A DNA stretch of 64,000 nt, from positions 14,649-78,648 of the forward strand of contig NZ_JBDWAS010000038.1 of the NCBI RefSeq assembly GCF_039978735.1. The letters are read 5' to 3'. A program made the position numbers and the translations under genes. The notes under the pieces are model-generated. The model was not told the DNA's origin. It saw only the letters and a program-made list of their open reading frames with translations, and did not search any database. The DNA comes from Maricaulis sp039978735 (GTDB taxonomy: Bacteria > Pseudomonadota > Alphaproteobacteria > Caulobacterales > Maricaulaceae). Of the stretch, positions 8,671 through 17,147 are shown one piece after another. The stretch's first letter is position 1, and each line of letters begins with the position of its first letter.

Positions 8671-10629
8671 CTAGTTAAATAACGTGCGACCTGCGAATGG
8701 CCGGGCCTCTCTAACCGTCTCCCCAAAAACCTCGACGGCATCTTCAAGCTTCCAAAGCTTGAACTTGTTCCGAATGACGAGACCCGGCTTGATCCCCGCC
8801 TTTCCCATCGTGATACTTACAGACCGCAGACCACGTCCGGTCGTATTCATGATTTCCTGGGTCGTGACGTGCGTATTGAAATAGGTCTGCAGGTCGGCCA
8901 CGCTGACAAAAGAGCCGCGATCACGCACCTCGGTCTCGAGCACTTCAGCGTTGGCAACTCCCGTAAGGATCACGTCGATCCATGGCAGGAACCGCTCACA
9001 AGAATTGGCCGTGACAAAGCCCTTTGGGCGAAATGCCGCTGTTGGAAGGCTCTCCATCCACGACATCGCCTCATCAACATCGAACGTCAGGTCAGCCAAC
9101 CCCTGCCGTCGACCGTCGCGCGCGAAGGTTTGGAAATCGCCGGCAAGCGCCGCATGGTAGAGGCAAGCCCAGAATTTTGGTGACAGGATACCTGCAAAGA
9201 TCTCCGTAGCCCAACGGTTGTTGGCCGGGCGGGTAATGCGCATCCCGTTGATCTGGTCTTCGATCCGCCCGACATCCGCGCCAGCAATCCGGTCTTGACC
9301 GTTGCAGAGCATACGGACGCCCGGGTCGGTCTCGTAGCTAACGACGCCCTTGTCAGCCAAGGCATCGACAACCTGGACGCTTGTCTTCAACCGGATTGCC
9401 GCCTGACGCGGCGAGAGAGACTGCTTCCAAGCCGCCGCTACACGGGTCAACTCAGCCCGCTGATCCTCGGTGAGAAAGGGCGGGTTTCTTCTCCTAGCGG
9501 AATAGGCCCGCAGATCGGCCAGAAGCGGGTAAAGCGGCGTCAGAGGCGCCCCAACGTTGTTTGCGATCTCCACCAACTCATCGATCACACGACCCGCGAC
9601 GACGTATTTGTCAGCTTCAACTACAACGTCCGGCCAAACGATCCTTTGCCGTGCACACATTCCCGACATGAACGTCCGCGAAAGTGTGTCGCCCGCTTTC
9701 GCCAGTTCCGGCCTGTTCGCGAAGGGCTCAAACAGCGTCCCGAAAGTTCGATGACGCACTGGAAACTTGGCACACTCCCAAAGGGCGTCCGCGCCACACG
9801 GCCAATTCGACAACACATCCCCTGCCCTTGCCAGCGCTTCTTCAGACAAGCCGGGGGACTGGATGGAATAGCGGGACACCTTCGCGCGCTCCTCGCGCAT
9901 TTCCGCGTCGAGATGCTCAGCAATTTCGCAAGCAAAAACGAAAACGTCGCCAGGCTCTTCTTTGGCAAATGCCGGATCAAGCGCAGCCAGAGCATGCTGC
10001 CGGACTTCCCTGTGCGGCGCCACGAGATCAACGATCAATTGGGCCGAACGCGAGACCGGCGGAGGGTTGGATGTTCGATCGAATGTGAAGCCGCAGCTCG
10101 CGCACTGGTCGAGCCCCGTAACCTGGGTCCAGCCGAGGCGCTGTGAACACTGCGGACAGACATCGACGAGCGGCGCACCCGACACCGGACAAAAATCCAA
10201 CTTTCTAAGAGACCATCGCGCATCCGCAACGATCTGGTTTGACGCCCAGACGGATGGCACACGCCGCGCATTGTATTCGATGCACCACCGCGGCAGTTGT
10301 GTTCCGTACCAATTCACGAGCCGGTGGTTGGCTCCGCCGCCCAGCGACCGGTGCATCCGAGCTTCAATATCGGCCACGTCACATCGCATGAGGTGGGCCA
10401 GCCCTTGAAGATCCAGCTTGTCACTGAACGCAACGTTCAATGGTTTACGGACACGCCCGGCCTGTTCGTGCTCGATAAGGGCAGTGACGCGATAGAGCCC
10501 GCTGTCAATCGCGGCTCTGGCAAGCCACGATAAAAGAGGCTCTCCAGCCTTCGGCGCAACGACGACAGACAGGCGCTGCGAGGGCACCACTTTGTTGGCG
10601 GACAAGGGCTCTTTGATCTCAATCCCCAT
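8671..10629 (-). CDS. tniQ: TniQ/TnsD-family target-selection protein
   Basis: A 652-residue protein of the TniQ family, which recognises the insertion site for Tn7-like elements. The N-terminal part contains GEPLLSWLARAA, the usual TniQ opening, then a zinc-finger region near residues 145-190 with CPVSGAPLVDVCPQC and CASC. The C-terminal half resembles the extended DNA-binding part of TnsD, and the length is above that of TnsD (about 500) and short TniQ proteins. It starts 8 bases after tnsC ends, at the end of the tns operon, and stops 149 bases from the left terminus. Given the insertion next to tRNA-Ile(CAT), it probably recognises that tRNA gene or its hairpin; this is inference. Confidence 0.85.
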   Translation of the reverse strand: MGIEIKEPLSANKVVPSQRLSVVVAPKAGEPLLSWLARAAIDSGLYRVTALIEHEQAGRVRKPLNVAFSDKLDLQGLAHLMRCDVADIEARMHRSLGGGANHRLVNWYGTQLPRWCIEYNARRVPSVWASNQIVADARWSLRKLDFCPVSGAPLVDVCPQCSQRLGWTQVTGLDQCASCGFTFDRTSNPPPVSRSAQLIVDLVAPHREVRQHALAALDPAFAKEEPGDVFVFACEIAEHLDAEMREERAKVSRYSIQSPGLSEEALARAGDVLSNWPCGADALWECAKFPVRHRTFGTLFEPFANRPELAKAGDTLSRTFMSGMCARQRIVWPDVVVEADKYVVAGRVIDELVEIANNVGAPLTPLYPLLADLRAYSARRRNPPFLTEDQRAELTRVAAAWKQSLSPRQAAIRLKTSVQVVDALADKGVVSYETDPGVRMLCNGQDRIAGADVGRIEDQINGMRITRPANNRWATEIFAGILSPKFWACLYHAALAGDFQTFARDGRRQGLADLTFDVDEAMSWMESLPTAAFRPKGFVTANSCERFLPWIDVILTGVANAEVLETEVRDRGSFVSVADLQTYFNTHVTTQEIMNTTGRGLRSVSITMGKAGIKPGLVIRNKFKLWKLEDAVEVFGETVREARPFAGRTLFN

Positions 10630-10637
10630 AGCGCACC

Positions 10638-11543
10638 CTACCGAAACGGATTCGCCCGAGGGCTGGTGTGCTGAGCGATGACCTCAGCCGCAGCAGCAAG
10701 GTCTTCGACCGATAGTCCGCTATCGCGACGCTCGCTCATTTCGGCGAGCGCATGTCGGATCAACCGGCAGACCCGTCCCAGGAGACCGCCCGTCACCTCG
10801 TGAACGGCATATGCGATTTCCTTGTTCGCAACCGCTTCGGCATTGTTGATGATACCGCGTTGTTCAAGCGCGATCAGGTAATCGACAAGGAAGTCGAAGA
10901 AGAGCTTGCGCTCTGCTGCCTTGTCAGCCCGCAGCGGATTGAGCGACAGCTTCTTTTCAGCCCGCAGAGCCAGTTGCTCATTCATGGAGAACGGCGCCTC
11001 GGCAGCTTCACCGACGCCAGCCATGGCGACACTGCACGCACCACGCAACAGGATGGATTTGATCATTTCACCCACATCCGCGGCATATTCGTCGCGCGTG
11101 CCGCGTTTAAGATGGTGACACTCGTCGATGATCAACAATTCGGTTTGGAGGTTTCGTAGCGACTTGCAGACCCGATCGAGCAAGACACTTTCGGTGCCCG
11201 AGCTTGGCGCTGTGAAGAAGCCGAAATCCTCAATCCGCAGCAAGATGTCCTGAAGCAACCCTTTACGGGTGATCCTGGACGGGATCGACAGGTGAATGAC
11301 CGGAACGATCCCGACCTCAAGCTTGCTCTCGATATTGCGCTCACGCTGGAACTCGCGGCAGATCGTCGTCTTTCCGGACTGCGAGGGACCATTGATCAAC
11401 ATGCAGCTTCCCTCGGCGAACCGGCCCGAGCGACTTTGCTCGCACATCCGTCCCAGTCGATCGTGGGCCTGCCGCATGAGCGGATGGGCAATCACGATTT
11501 CGCTGGCACGGGCCTGAAGTTCGCTGGTCTGTTCCATGTCCAT
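10638..11543 (-). CDS. tnsC: TnsC/TniB AAA+ transposition regulator
   Basis: A 301-residue AAA+ ATPase. Walker A is NGPSQSGKTT (about 51-60), and Walker B is ELLIIDECHHL (about 132-142). The C-terminal helical domain matches TniB/TnsC proteins, which assemble on target DNA and link the site-recognising TniQ to the TnsAB transposase. It lies directly downstream of tnsB: the tnsB stop and the tnsC ATG are adjacent on opposite sides of 11543/11544. A second in-frame ATG at 11537 is an alternative start. Confidence 0.9.
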   Translation of the reverse strand: MDMEQTSELQARASEIVIAHPLMRQAHDRLGRMCEQSRSGRFAEGSCMLINGPSQSGKTTICREFQRERNIESKLEVGIVPVIHLSIPSRITRKGLLQDILLRIEDFGFFTAPSSGTESVLLDRVCKSLRNLQTELLIIDECHHLKRGTRDEYAADVGEMIKSILLRGACSVAMAGVGEAAEAPFSMNEQLALRAEKKLSLNPLRADKAAERKLFFDFLVDYLIALEQRGIINNAEAVANKEIAYAVHEVTGGLLGRVCRLIRHALAEMSERRDSGLSVEDLAAAAEVIAQHTSPRANPFR

Positions 11544-13133
11544 CTAGTCGTCGTTGCCGCGGGACCGTCGCTGCTGGAACAGGTCCGCGATGTCATCACG
11601 TTCAGGCTCGGATAGGTTTACCTTGGCTCTCTCAGCCCAGCCGGATTTTTTGCTTGGCGTCGACCGGCCGGTCCGGCCGGCGTCCTCTGCATGAGTACCC
11701 AACTCGTTTTCGGACAGGGTCACACACCCAGCTGCTTCGGGTGGCGAAATGGGCGCCAGTCGAGGCGTCGTGTTTCCGGCACGGTCATCGGTCCTGGCTT
11801 GGTCGCTAGGGCGTTTCTCCCCCGCTCCACGCAATCGATGCGACTTCGTGCGGTAGGAAAGTCTCTTGTCCCGACGCATCTCTTCAAGCCTCTCAAGTCG
11901 TGCCACCGCAGCCCTTTGGAGTTCCTTCTCTCCAATTTCGTCACCTGCTTCAGCACGCGCTTGCTTGCGCAGTTCGTCCAGCAAATATTTGCCGATACCA
12001 TCCGGATACCCATCTTCAACGCGAGGGATCTCAACGAACCTCGACGTCACTGTGTTGAGAACGAAGATCCGACTTAGATCATCGGGCAAATAGCGCACCT
12101 TGACCGGCACGGACCGTTCACCGGCGCGCCCAGGCGCACGCGGCAAGAGGTCGCCCAGCAGTGCATTCACGCTTGAGCCGTTGAAGCGCAGACTGAGAAG
12201 CTCGATACCTTTGACGCTGAGATGACGGTCTACCTCCACGCCAAGCGAGGCCTCATATTGGTCAAGACACGGTGGGATAAAGGGCGGTGTTGTTCGGCTG
12301 GCTTCGATCCACAGCGATCGCGGAGATCTGCCCAAGGCGCTGTGAACACGGTTGTGGTATTCCAGCGCAATAAATTGCGCCAACTCGGCTCTCAACTGAC
12401 CGATGTCCAATCGCGCGAGCTTTTCGGGATCGATATCACGCTTGTTCCGCTCTTGAGGCGTAAACGGCTTTCCACCTGGCAGGCCGTGGAAGGGCCCCTC
12501 ATTGAGAGTCTTGAAGAAGCGCTCGACCTGCCCCTTCGCTTGCGGCCTGCGTACAGGTGCAAAGACAAGGTCGATGCCGTTCAGCTCACAGCTCGCAGGA
12601 AACGAGCGGCCGACATTCTCCAGCGCATTGTCGACGATGATCTGACGCGGCAAGCCGATGGGAGCAAACGCGGGAACCTCAGCGGTGGACGATAATTCCA
12701 ACTCAGCAGGCCAACCTCGCCCAAACTGACGCATCAGTGCCGTCAGGGTCTCAAGGCTCGGCGGGGTAAAGGTCAGCTCCCACGCACAGATTGCTCGCGT
12801 GTGAACGTCCATGGCTACGGCGAGCCAAGGGCATCCTGCGGAAAGCCCCGTTTCCAGGTCGATCGTCATGACATCGACCCGGGTATGGTCGATCATCACC
12901 AGTTCACCTGGCCGCTCGGCAGTTATGGGTTGTCCAACAGGCTGAAATCGCGATTGGGCAAAGCGCTTCCCATAGAGGCGCGCTGTGGTGCCCTCATCGA
13001 GACGCACTTTGAAGCGCCGGTAGAATTCGCGCAGTGAAATCGGGCGCGCGACATCAACGCCATAGCCACGCCGCTCTGCATTCTTTTCATCCAGCCGCGT
13101 GCAGTAAAGAGCGTATGCATCCTTGATATTCAT
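11544..13133 (-). CDS. tnsB: TnsB-type DDE transposase, catalytic part
   Basis: A 529-residue retroviral-integrase-fold transposase that cuts and joins 3' ends. The catalytic triad is visible: D in VMIDHTRVD, D in IIVDNALEN and E in QAKGQVERFF. A C-terminal Mu-transposase-like barrel and a basic tail that probably contacts TnsC follow. Full TnsB proteins are usually about 700 residues with N-terminal helix-turn-helix domains. Here those lie in the preceding ORF (13130-13687), whose TGA overlaps this ATG as ATGA. The split falls between the DNA-binding and catalytic parts. Confidence 0.9.
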   Translation of the reverse strand: MNIKDAYALYCTRLDEKNAERRGYGVDVARPISLREFYRRFKVRLDEGTTARLYGKRFAQSRFQPVGQPITAERPGELVMIDHTRVDVMTIDLETGLSAGCPWLAVAMDVHTRAICAWELTFTPPSLETLTALMRQFGRGWPAELELSSTAEVPAFAPIGLPRQIIVDNALENVGRSFPASCELNGIDLVFAPVRRPQAKGQVERFFKTLNEGPFHGLPGGKPFTPQERNKRDIDPEKLARLDIGQLRAELAQFIALEYHNRVHSALGRSPRSLWIEASRTTPPFIPPCLDQYEASLGVEVDRHLSVKGIELLSLRFNGSSVNALLGDLLPRAPGRAGERSVPVKVRYLPDDLSRIFVLNTVTSRFVEIPRVEDGYPDGIGKYLLDELRKQARAEAGDEIGEKELQRAAVARLERLEEMRRDKRLSYRTKSHRLRGAGEKRPSDQARTDDRAGNTTPRLAPISPPEAAGCVTLSENELGTHAEDAGRTGRSTPSKKSGWAERAKVNLSEPERDDIADLFQQRRSRGNDD

Positions 13134-13687
13134 CGCGCACTTCTCAGAAACGCTTCAAAGCTGTCTTCGAAAATCTCCTGGGCGTATTCCGGTTCTCGCG
13201 AACAGCGGGGTCCTCGCGGATACCGGCCTCGCATTTGTCCTGGCCATCGACGCCCTGGCTCCCCGCGGCCATTAACCCAGCGGCGCACGGAACCAGGCGA
13301 CGGTTTATGATGGGGAAAATCCGCAGTCGGATAGACCTCGTCGATGAAGCGCGCGAGCTGGGCCGTGCTCTTTGACGGCTGAAGGCGGTCAAACTGTTCG
13401 ACGTAGAACAGCCGCCGCCGCGCCGCATCGTCCAGCTGATCACCCGTTTGTGCGTAGAAATCTTGTGGCACGGAGTTCCGGGCGCGAACGCGAAGGCGCT
13501 TGACCTGGAACAACTCGGTCATCTCAGCTGGCGAGAACTGTACACAGCGGCGTGTCAGGACACTTTCCAGGCGCATCCACTCGATCTCATCCGTACGCCC
13601 GGGCACACAGTTGATAAGGTCGACCCGATGCAACTCGTCATCCAGATCGAGCAATTCGCCGGCCTTCAGAAACGACCAGCTAAACAC
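13130..13687 (-). CDS. TnsB N-terminal DNA-binding part, separate ORF
   Basis: A 185-residue ORF just upstream of the catalytic TnsB ORF. It is rich in charged helices and has a helix-turn-helix-like stretch near STAQLARFIDEVYP...SVRRWVNGRG, as in the N-terminal domains of Tn7-family transposases. Its last helix (AQEIFEDSFEAFLRSAR) seems to continue into MNIKDAYALY of the next ORF. The ATGA overlap would let ribosomes restart, giving a two-part transposase. A sequencing or evolutionary frameshift that broke one long gene is the alternative. It overlaps tnsA by 8 bases. Confidence 0.75.
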   Translation of the reverse strand: MFSWSFLKAGELLDLDDELHRVDLINCVPGRTDEIEWMRLESVLTRRCVQFSPAEMTELFQVKRLRVRARNSVPQDFYAQTGDQLDDAARRRLFYVEQFDRLQPSKSTAQLARFIDEVYPTADFPHHKPSPGSVRRWVNGRGEPGRRWPGQMRGRYPRGPRCSREPEYAQEIFEDSFEAFLRSAR

Positions 13688-14417
13688 CTGTGACCTCCCG
13701 GCAGATCGGTTCGATCAGGGTCGCCTCGCAGAAGTCTGAACAGATGGTCGTTGCAACCCGGCGCCTGACCAACCAGCCTGAAAGCTTGGCAAAAGCGGTT
13801 GGCTCGTCACCATAGGCCTCACACAGTGCTCCGAACGGAAAGCCGCTGGTAAACCCGCTCGTCAAACCGTCCAGAATGGCGTGATCACTGGGCTCCAGCA
13901 CAGTACGCCTGTGATGAAGAACGCGCGCAACGAAGTCCGCACCGGAAGAGCGCACAAGCTCGCTTGCAAACTCCACCTTGAACCCAACATCGACTGCGTG
14001 AAGCAGGCCTCGAACAAGGCCCAGCTTCTCCACCATCTCAGGCTTCCAAAGAGCCTGGCGGTCCGACTTGACCTCCACGCACTCAAGTTCGCCGTTGCTG
14101 TTCAGATCCAGCCTGTCAGGCGTGTAGGAAATCTGACGATGCCCGTTGTACCAGGAGAGGCGGAAGGGTTGCGCCCTGAAGTCGATGCGATGCGGATCGA
14201 CTTCGGCACGCTCGAGCCCGATCCGTTCGGCTCCCGATTCCCAAGGCAGTGACCTCCCAGCCTTGATGCTTGCGAAGTTACCGACATAACGCGCCCGCCG
14301 CCCGTGTGACTTGAGGCGCACCGGTTTGAAGTCGGGCTCATAGCGAACACGCACATTGGAAAGGCCGCAGAGGCGGTCCGCATTGAGTCGAGCAATCTTG
14401 TCTGACCAGATCAACAT
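13680..14417 (-). CDS. tnsA: TnsA-like endonuclease
   Basis: A 245-residue protein with the restriction-endonuclease-like core of TnsA, which nicks the 5' strand so that the element moves by cut-and-paste. An acidic residue in WESGAERIGLERAE, D in YTPDRLD and the E-x-K of ECVEVKSD line up with the family's E...D...(E/Q)xK site. The C-terminal half would be the winged-helix part. It is the first gene of the tns operon and overlaps the next ORF by 8 bases, so tnsA, both tnsB parts, tnsC and tniQ are probably co-transcribed from the AT-rich region after 14417. Confidence 0.85.
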   Translation of the reverse strand: MLIWSDKIARLNADRLCGLSNVRVRYEPDFKPVRLKSHGRRARYVGNFASIKAGRSLPWESGAERIGLERAEVDPHRIDFRAQPFRLSWYNGHRQISYTPDRLDLNSNGELECVEVKSDRQALWKPEMVEKLGLVRGLLHAVDVGFKVEFASELVRSSGADFVARVLHHRRTVLEPSDHAILDGLTSGFTSGFPFGALCEAYGDEPTAFAKLSGWLVRRRVATTICSDFCEATLIEPICREVTGV

Positions 14418-14476
14418 GAGCGTCGATTAGCAACGAATTAAATTTAGATCAATACTAATTTTGCCGTAATTACTAT

Positions 14477-14514
14477 TGTCAAAAATTTTGACATGATTGA
14501 CATAAATATTGACA
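14477..14514. promoter_or_regulatory. Palindromic TTGACA cluster between tnsA and divergent gene
   Basis: In the AT-rich 169-base gap between divergent genes, TGTCAAAAATTTTGACA (14477-14493) is a perfect 8-bp palindrome around one base. TTGACA occurs three times on the plus strand (14488, 14497, 14509) and once on the minus strand (14477-14482). It could be an operator with overlapping -35 elements for both directions. No convincing -10 box is visible, so the promoter call is weak while the repeat itself is plain. Confidence 0.55.
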
Positions 14515-14586
14515 CCAAGAGTCCGATTTATTTATTTGATTTGCTGCCATCTATAGCATATATCAGCCAAAAGTACGGAGCACACC

Positions 14587-15393
14587 ATGTCCCTTGATCT
14601 GACCGCGCTGGCTGCAGAAACCGAGATCCCCCTGACAAGGCTCAAAGCGTGGAATCGAAATAGTTCGGCCATTCTCAGCATCGAAGAACGTTACCGCGTC
14701 GCCGTTGTCACAGGCATGCCCCTCGCATCCATGCTGACCAGCACAGAACGGCGACGCGCATTCTCAGAGGGCGCCCTATGCGCTTGCGAGGCGTCATCCG
14801 TTGGAGGCCGCGCACTCCTCTTCACGGGCGGACACACGATTGAGGCATTCTGCACCCCAGAACTGCACGAAGCTATTTCGGGACTTGCACTCGCACCGCG
14901 GGAAAATCCGCCCACTTTTCATGACCAGTTCGTACGCCTGGATTGCGCTTCAGGCATCACGCACATCGTCTCAACAGGCAAGATACGGCGCATTGAAATC
15001 AGCGACGAGAACGAGCTCCAACGCAGCCATGCCTTCCACCCCGAGTTTCAGCTGGCCATTTCCGGCGCGTTCTCAGGCCTCGCGGCCGACTCCAACTTTA
15101 CGGAGAGCATTTGCTCTGCCCGCACCCGGCGGGTCGCAAGCTTGCAGTCGCTGATCGAGGACGATCTCGCGTGCCTTCATTTTAGCAACGGCGACACCCA
15201 GAGATTTCCCATTGACAGCGACGAACGCGGCTGTCTTTGCAAAGTCATTCGCGAAGTATTTTCAGAAACCTTCGGCCTAACCTACAACTTCTTTCCGATC
15301 GCGCTCGAGGATGCAGACGAACAAACATTTTTCCGGGCCGAAGACATCGATTTCGTCTCTGTTCCCACAGAGCACCTCGCCCGACATATTTGA
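14587..15393 (+). CDS. Uncharacterised protein divergent from tnsA
   Basis: A 268-residue protein I do not recognise. The first 50 residues (LAAETEIPLTRLKAWNR, then IEERYRVAVVTG) look like a degenerate helix-turn-helix. The rest is mixed alpha/beta with a SIEEDDLACLHFSNG-like region and scattered cysteines (CACEASS, CSAR, CLCK), but without a clear metal motif. There is no signal peptide or membrane segment. It shares the AT-rich TTGACA-repeat region with the tns operon, so it may regulate or accompany transposition. Its function is unknown; it could also be plain cargo. Confidence 0.6.
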   Translation: MSLDLTALAAETEIPLTRLKAWNRNSSAILSIEERYRVAVVTGMPLASMLTSTERRRAFSEGALCACEASSVGGRALLFTGGHTIEAFCTPELHEAISGLALAPRENPPTFHDQFVRLDCASGITHIVSTGKIRRIEISDENELQRSHAFHPEFQLAISGAFSGLAADSNFTESICSARTRRVASLQSLIEDDLACLHFSNGDTQRFPIDSDERGCLCKVIREVFSETFGLTYNFFPIALEDADEQTFFRAEDIDFVSVPTEHLARHI

Positions 15394-15453
15394 GGGCCAA
15401 TGTGGCCTGCCGAGACGCACGCGTTGAAACGCGTATTAGGTTGAAAAATTGAG

Positions 15454-15581
15454 CACCTGCTCGGATGGGTAGCGTCAGCTGGCCCCACGCGAGGCCACCG
15501 CTTGTGGGTGGGAAACCCCACCACAGGAGTCCGAAAACCACCCACAAGCTGCGCCACCTGGCACCCCGTCCGAGCAGGCGC
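15454..15581. ncRNA. Candidate structured RNA or attenuator
   Basis: The 384-base gap between 15393 and 15778 holds nested perfect stems. The outer 10-bp stem pairs CCTGCTCGGA (15456-15465) with TCCGAGCAGG (15569-15578), and three further G-C pairs follow across one G-U. The inner 12-bp stem pairs 15500-15511 (GCTTGTGGGTGG) with 15538-15549 (CCACCCACAAGC). An alternative hairpin of GGTGGG with CCCACC near 15507-15523 would compete with the inner stem. A small ACGCGT hairpin with a TGAA loop (15419-15434) precedes it. I recognise no known RNA family, and the strand cannot be decided from pairing alone. Confidence 0.45.
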
Positions 15582-15777
15582 TAAGTGATCGATGCTGAAA
15601 GTCGGCCTTTGTTGGTCTCTATCCTTTCAACATCGGCGAATGGGGGCCAGCGATCTGCCCGGCCACCACCGCTTCAGTAACGCTTTTATAAGCCATGTCT
15701 GATTTTCTTTCAATGTGAAAATTGGAAGAACTTTGATATTTTTCTTGGCTATGGTGAATAACGGGAGTGATCACAAG

Positions 15778-16341
15778 ATGCGGTATCTCTACGGCACAAA
15801 CGCAACGCTACACTCTCCTGCGCAGATCGAACGAATGACAGGTCTAAGCAGCCAGACACAATTCAACTGGCGCACGCGCGGCCTGCTTCGACGGGGAAAA
15901 GGGCCCAAGGCCCACCTCAACACCTGGGAAGTCGGCGCACTTGCCGTACGCAGCTGGGCCACAAAATTGGGCTTCCCAGCCAGCAAGAACGAAGCATTGG
16001 GGGAAGATGCCAAGGCGTCTGTCATCTACTTCGCGCTGATGCACGGCGCGGAAACACTCGAAACCGATCTTAAACGCGCCGCGCACAGGCAGTTTCAAAA
16101 GAACTTTCTCACCGACGACACGATCGCGCGCGATCTGGCAGGCTTGAGGCCCAGAGAAGCCCCGATCTACGCAATTGGCTGGATTGATGACGAGTCCCCT
16201 CGCCTGCTTCGCCACCAGGATGACGAATGTGATTTCGAGGACGCCATTGCGATCAGAAAGATCAATCTGGCTGAACTGGGAGACAGGCTGGCCAGGGAGG
16301 CCTCTGGGGTGCTGTTCCGGCTCAGATTCGAGAAGCCCTGA
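15778..16341 (+). CDS. Uncharacterised protein with MerR-like helix-turn-helix
   Basis: A 187-residue protein. Residues 1-65 (SPAQIERMTGLSSQTQFNWRTRGLL followed by a GPKAHLNTWEVGALAV stretch) resemble the helix-turn-helix and wing of MerR-like proteins. The remaining 120 residues are helical and unrecognised. I choose the ATG at 15778, with GGGAG 10 bases upstream; an in-frame start at 15715 would add a hydrophobic extension without a good ribosome site. It follows the candidate structured RNA by about 200 bases and reads the same way as the genes at 14587 and 16543. Confidence 0.55.
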   Translation: MRYLYGTNATLHSPAQIERMTGLSSQTQFNWRTRGLLRRGKGPKAHLNTWEVGALAVRSWATKLGFPASKNEALGEDAKASVIYFALMHGAETLETDLKRAAHRQFQKNFLTDDTIARDLAGLRPREAPIYAIGWIDDESPRLLRHQDDECDFEDAIAIRKINLAELGDRLAREASGVLFRLRFEKP

Positions 16342-16454
16342 AAGCTCCAGGACGGCAGAGACCCTCGCCACACGACGCGATCCTTGGAACGGCCCCTTGC
16401 CAGAAAGCCGACACAGAACGAGACAACGACGCGCCAAATACCCCGAGATTTTTC

Positions 16455-16482
16455 TTGCAATTTTAGATACTTGCTGTATAAA
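16455..16482 (+). promoter_or_regulatory. Sigma70-like promoter for the gene at 16543
   Basis: TTGCAA (16455-16460) and TATAAA (16477-16482) are separated by 16 bases in an AT-rich patch. A GGCGGC/GCCGCC hairpin follows before the AGGA ribosome site at 16531. The surrounding 200 bases contain no other gene. Confidence 0.5.
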
Positions 16483-16542
16483 GGGCGCAATTGGCGGCGG
16501 TGCCGCCTTTCCCCCAACATTTCAGAAATAAGGATATCTCCC

Positions 16543-17127
16543 ATGGAGATCTCGCATCTCGTCATGTGTGACGAGCACGTCATGCTGTCGGCGTTCAGCC
16601 TGGCCGGCAATATCGATCTCGATACGCGTGGGCACGCAGAGTGGCGGATGGGTGCGGCCGTGTCGTACGGCAACGCCTTTCCGGTCGTCATCAACAAGAG
16701 CGGACAGCTCCAAAAACTCCTGCTTCCGGTCGGCATTGAAGCATCCAACCCGCCAGCGGCTCCTGACCCTACCGCGGACTGGTTTCCAGAACAGCGCGCC
16801 CTTGTTCCGATGATCCGTTATCGCGCACGCCTCACATCGCCGTCAGGCATCGCGCAGTACAAGTCGATGGCCGCCCGCAGGGAAAACGAGATCTTCTTTG
16901 CCGCGGCGCACTGGTACACGACGAGTGATCCTCGCAGGCCCGGCGCTGTAAGGCCGGCCTTCATCGCGGCGGTTGGTGATCGCGTGGAGTGGGCGACGTC
17001 GGAGCTGTTCGTCCTCACCGCTGATAATGCGAGGGCTTGGCTCTACCCGGACGAAGGCATGGCGCCGGCGAAAGCGAACGAGGACTTGTTCAGCTCCGAC
17101 TTCCGGCGCGAACTGGTGAGCCACTAA
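16543..17127 (+). CDS. Uncharacterised transposon-borne protein
   Basis: A 194-residue soluble protein that I cannot assign to a family. It starts MEISHLVMCDEHVM; AGGA lies 8 bases before the ATG. Features include a proline-rich turn (SNPPAAPDPTADWFPEQ) and a segment ARRENEIFFAAAHWYTTSDPRRPG that may be part of a beta-rich domain. No signal peptide or membrane helix is seen. It has its own promoter-like sequence and is the last of three same-strand unknown genes next to the tns operon. A longer reading frame from 16384 exists, but its first part overlaps the promoter and lacks a ribosome site. Confidence 0.55.
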   Translation: MEISHLVMCDEHVMLSAFSLAGNIDLDTRGHAEWRMGAAVSYGNAFPVVINKSGQLQKLLLPVGIEASNPPAAPDPTADWFPEQRALVPMIRYRARLTSPSGIAQYKSMAARRENEIFFAAAHWYTTSDPRRPGAVRPAFIAAVGDRVEWATSELFVLTADNARAWLYPDEGMAPAKANEDLFSSDFRRELVSH

Positions 17128-17147
17128 CTGCGGGCCCATGGACCGCT

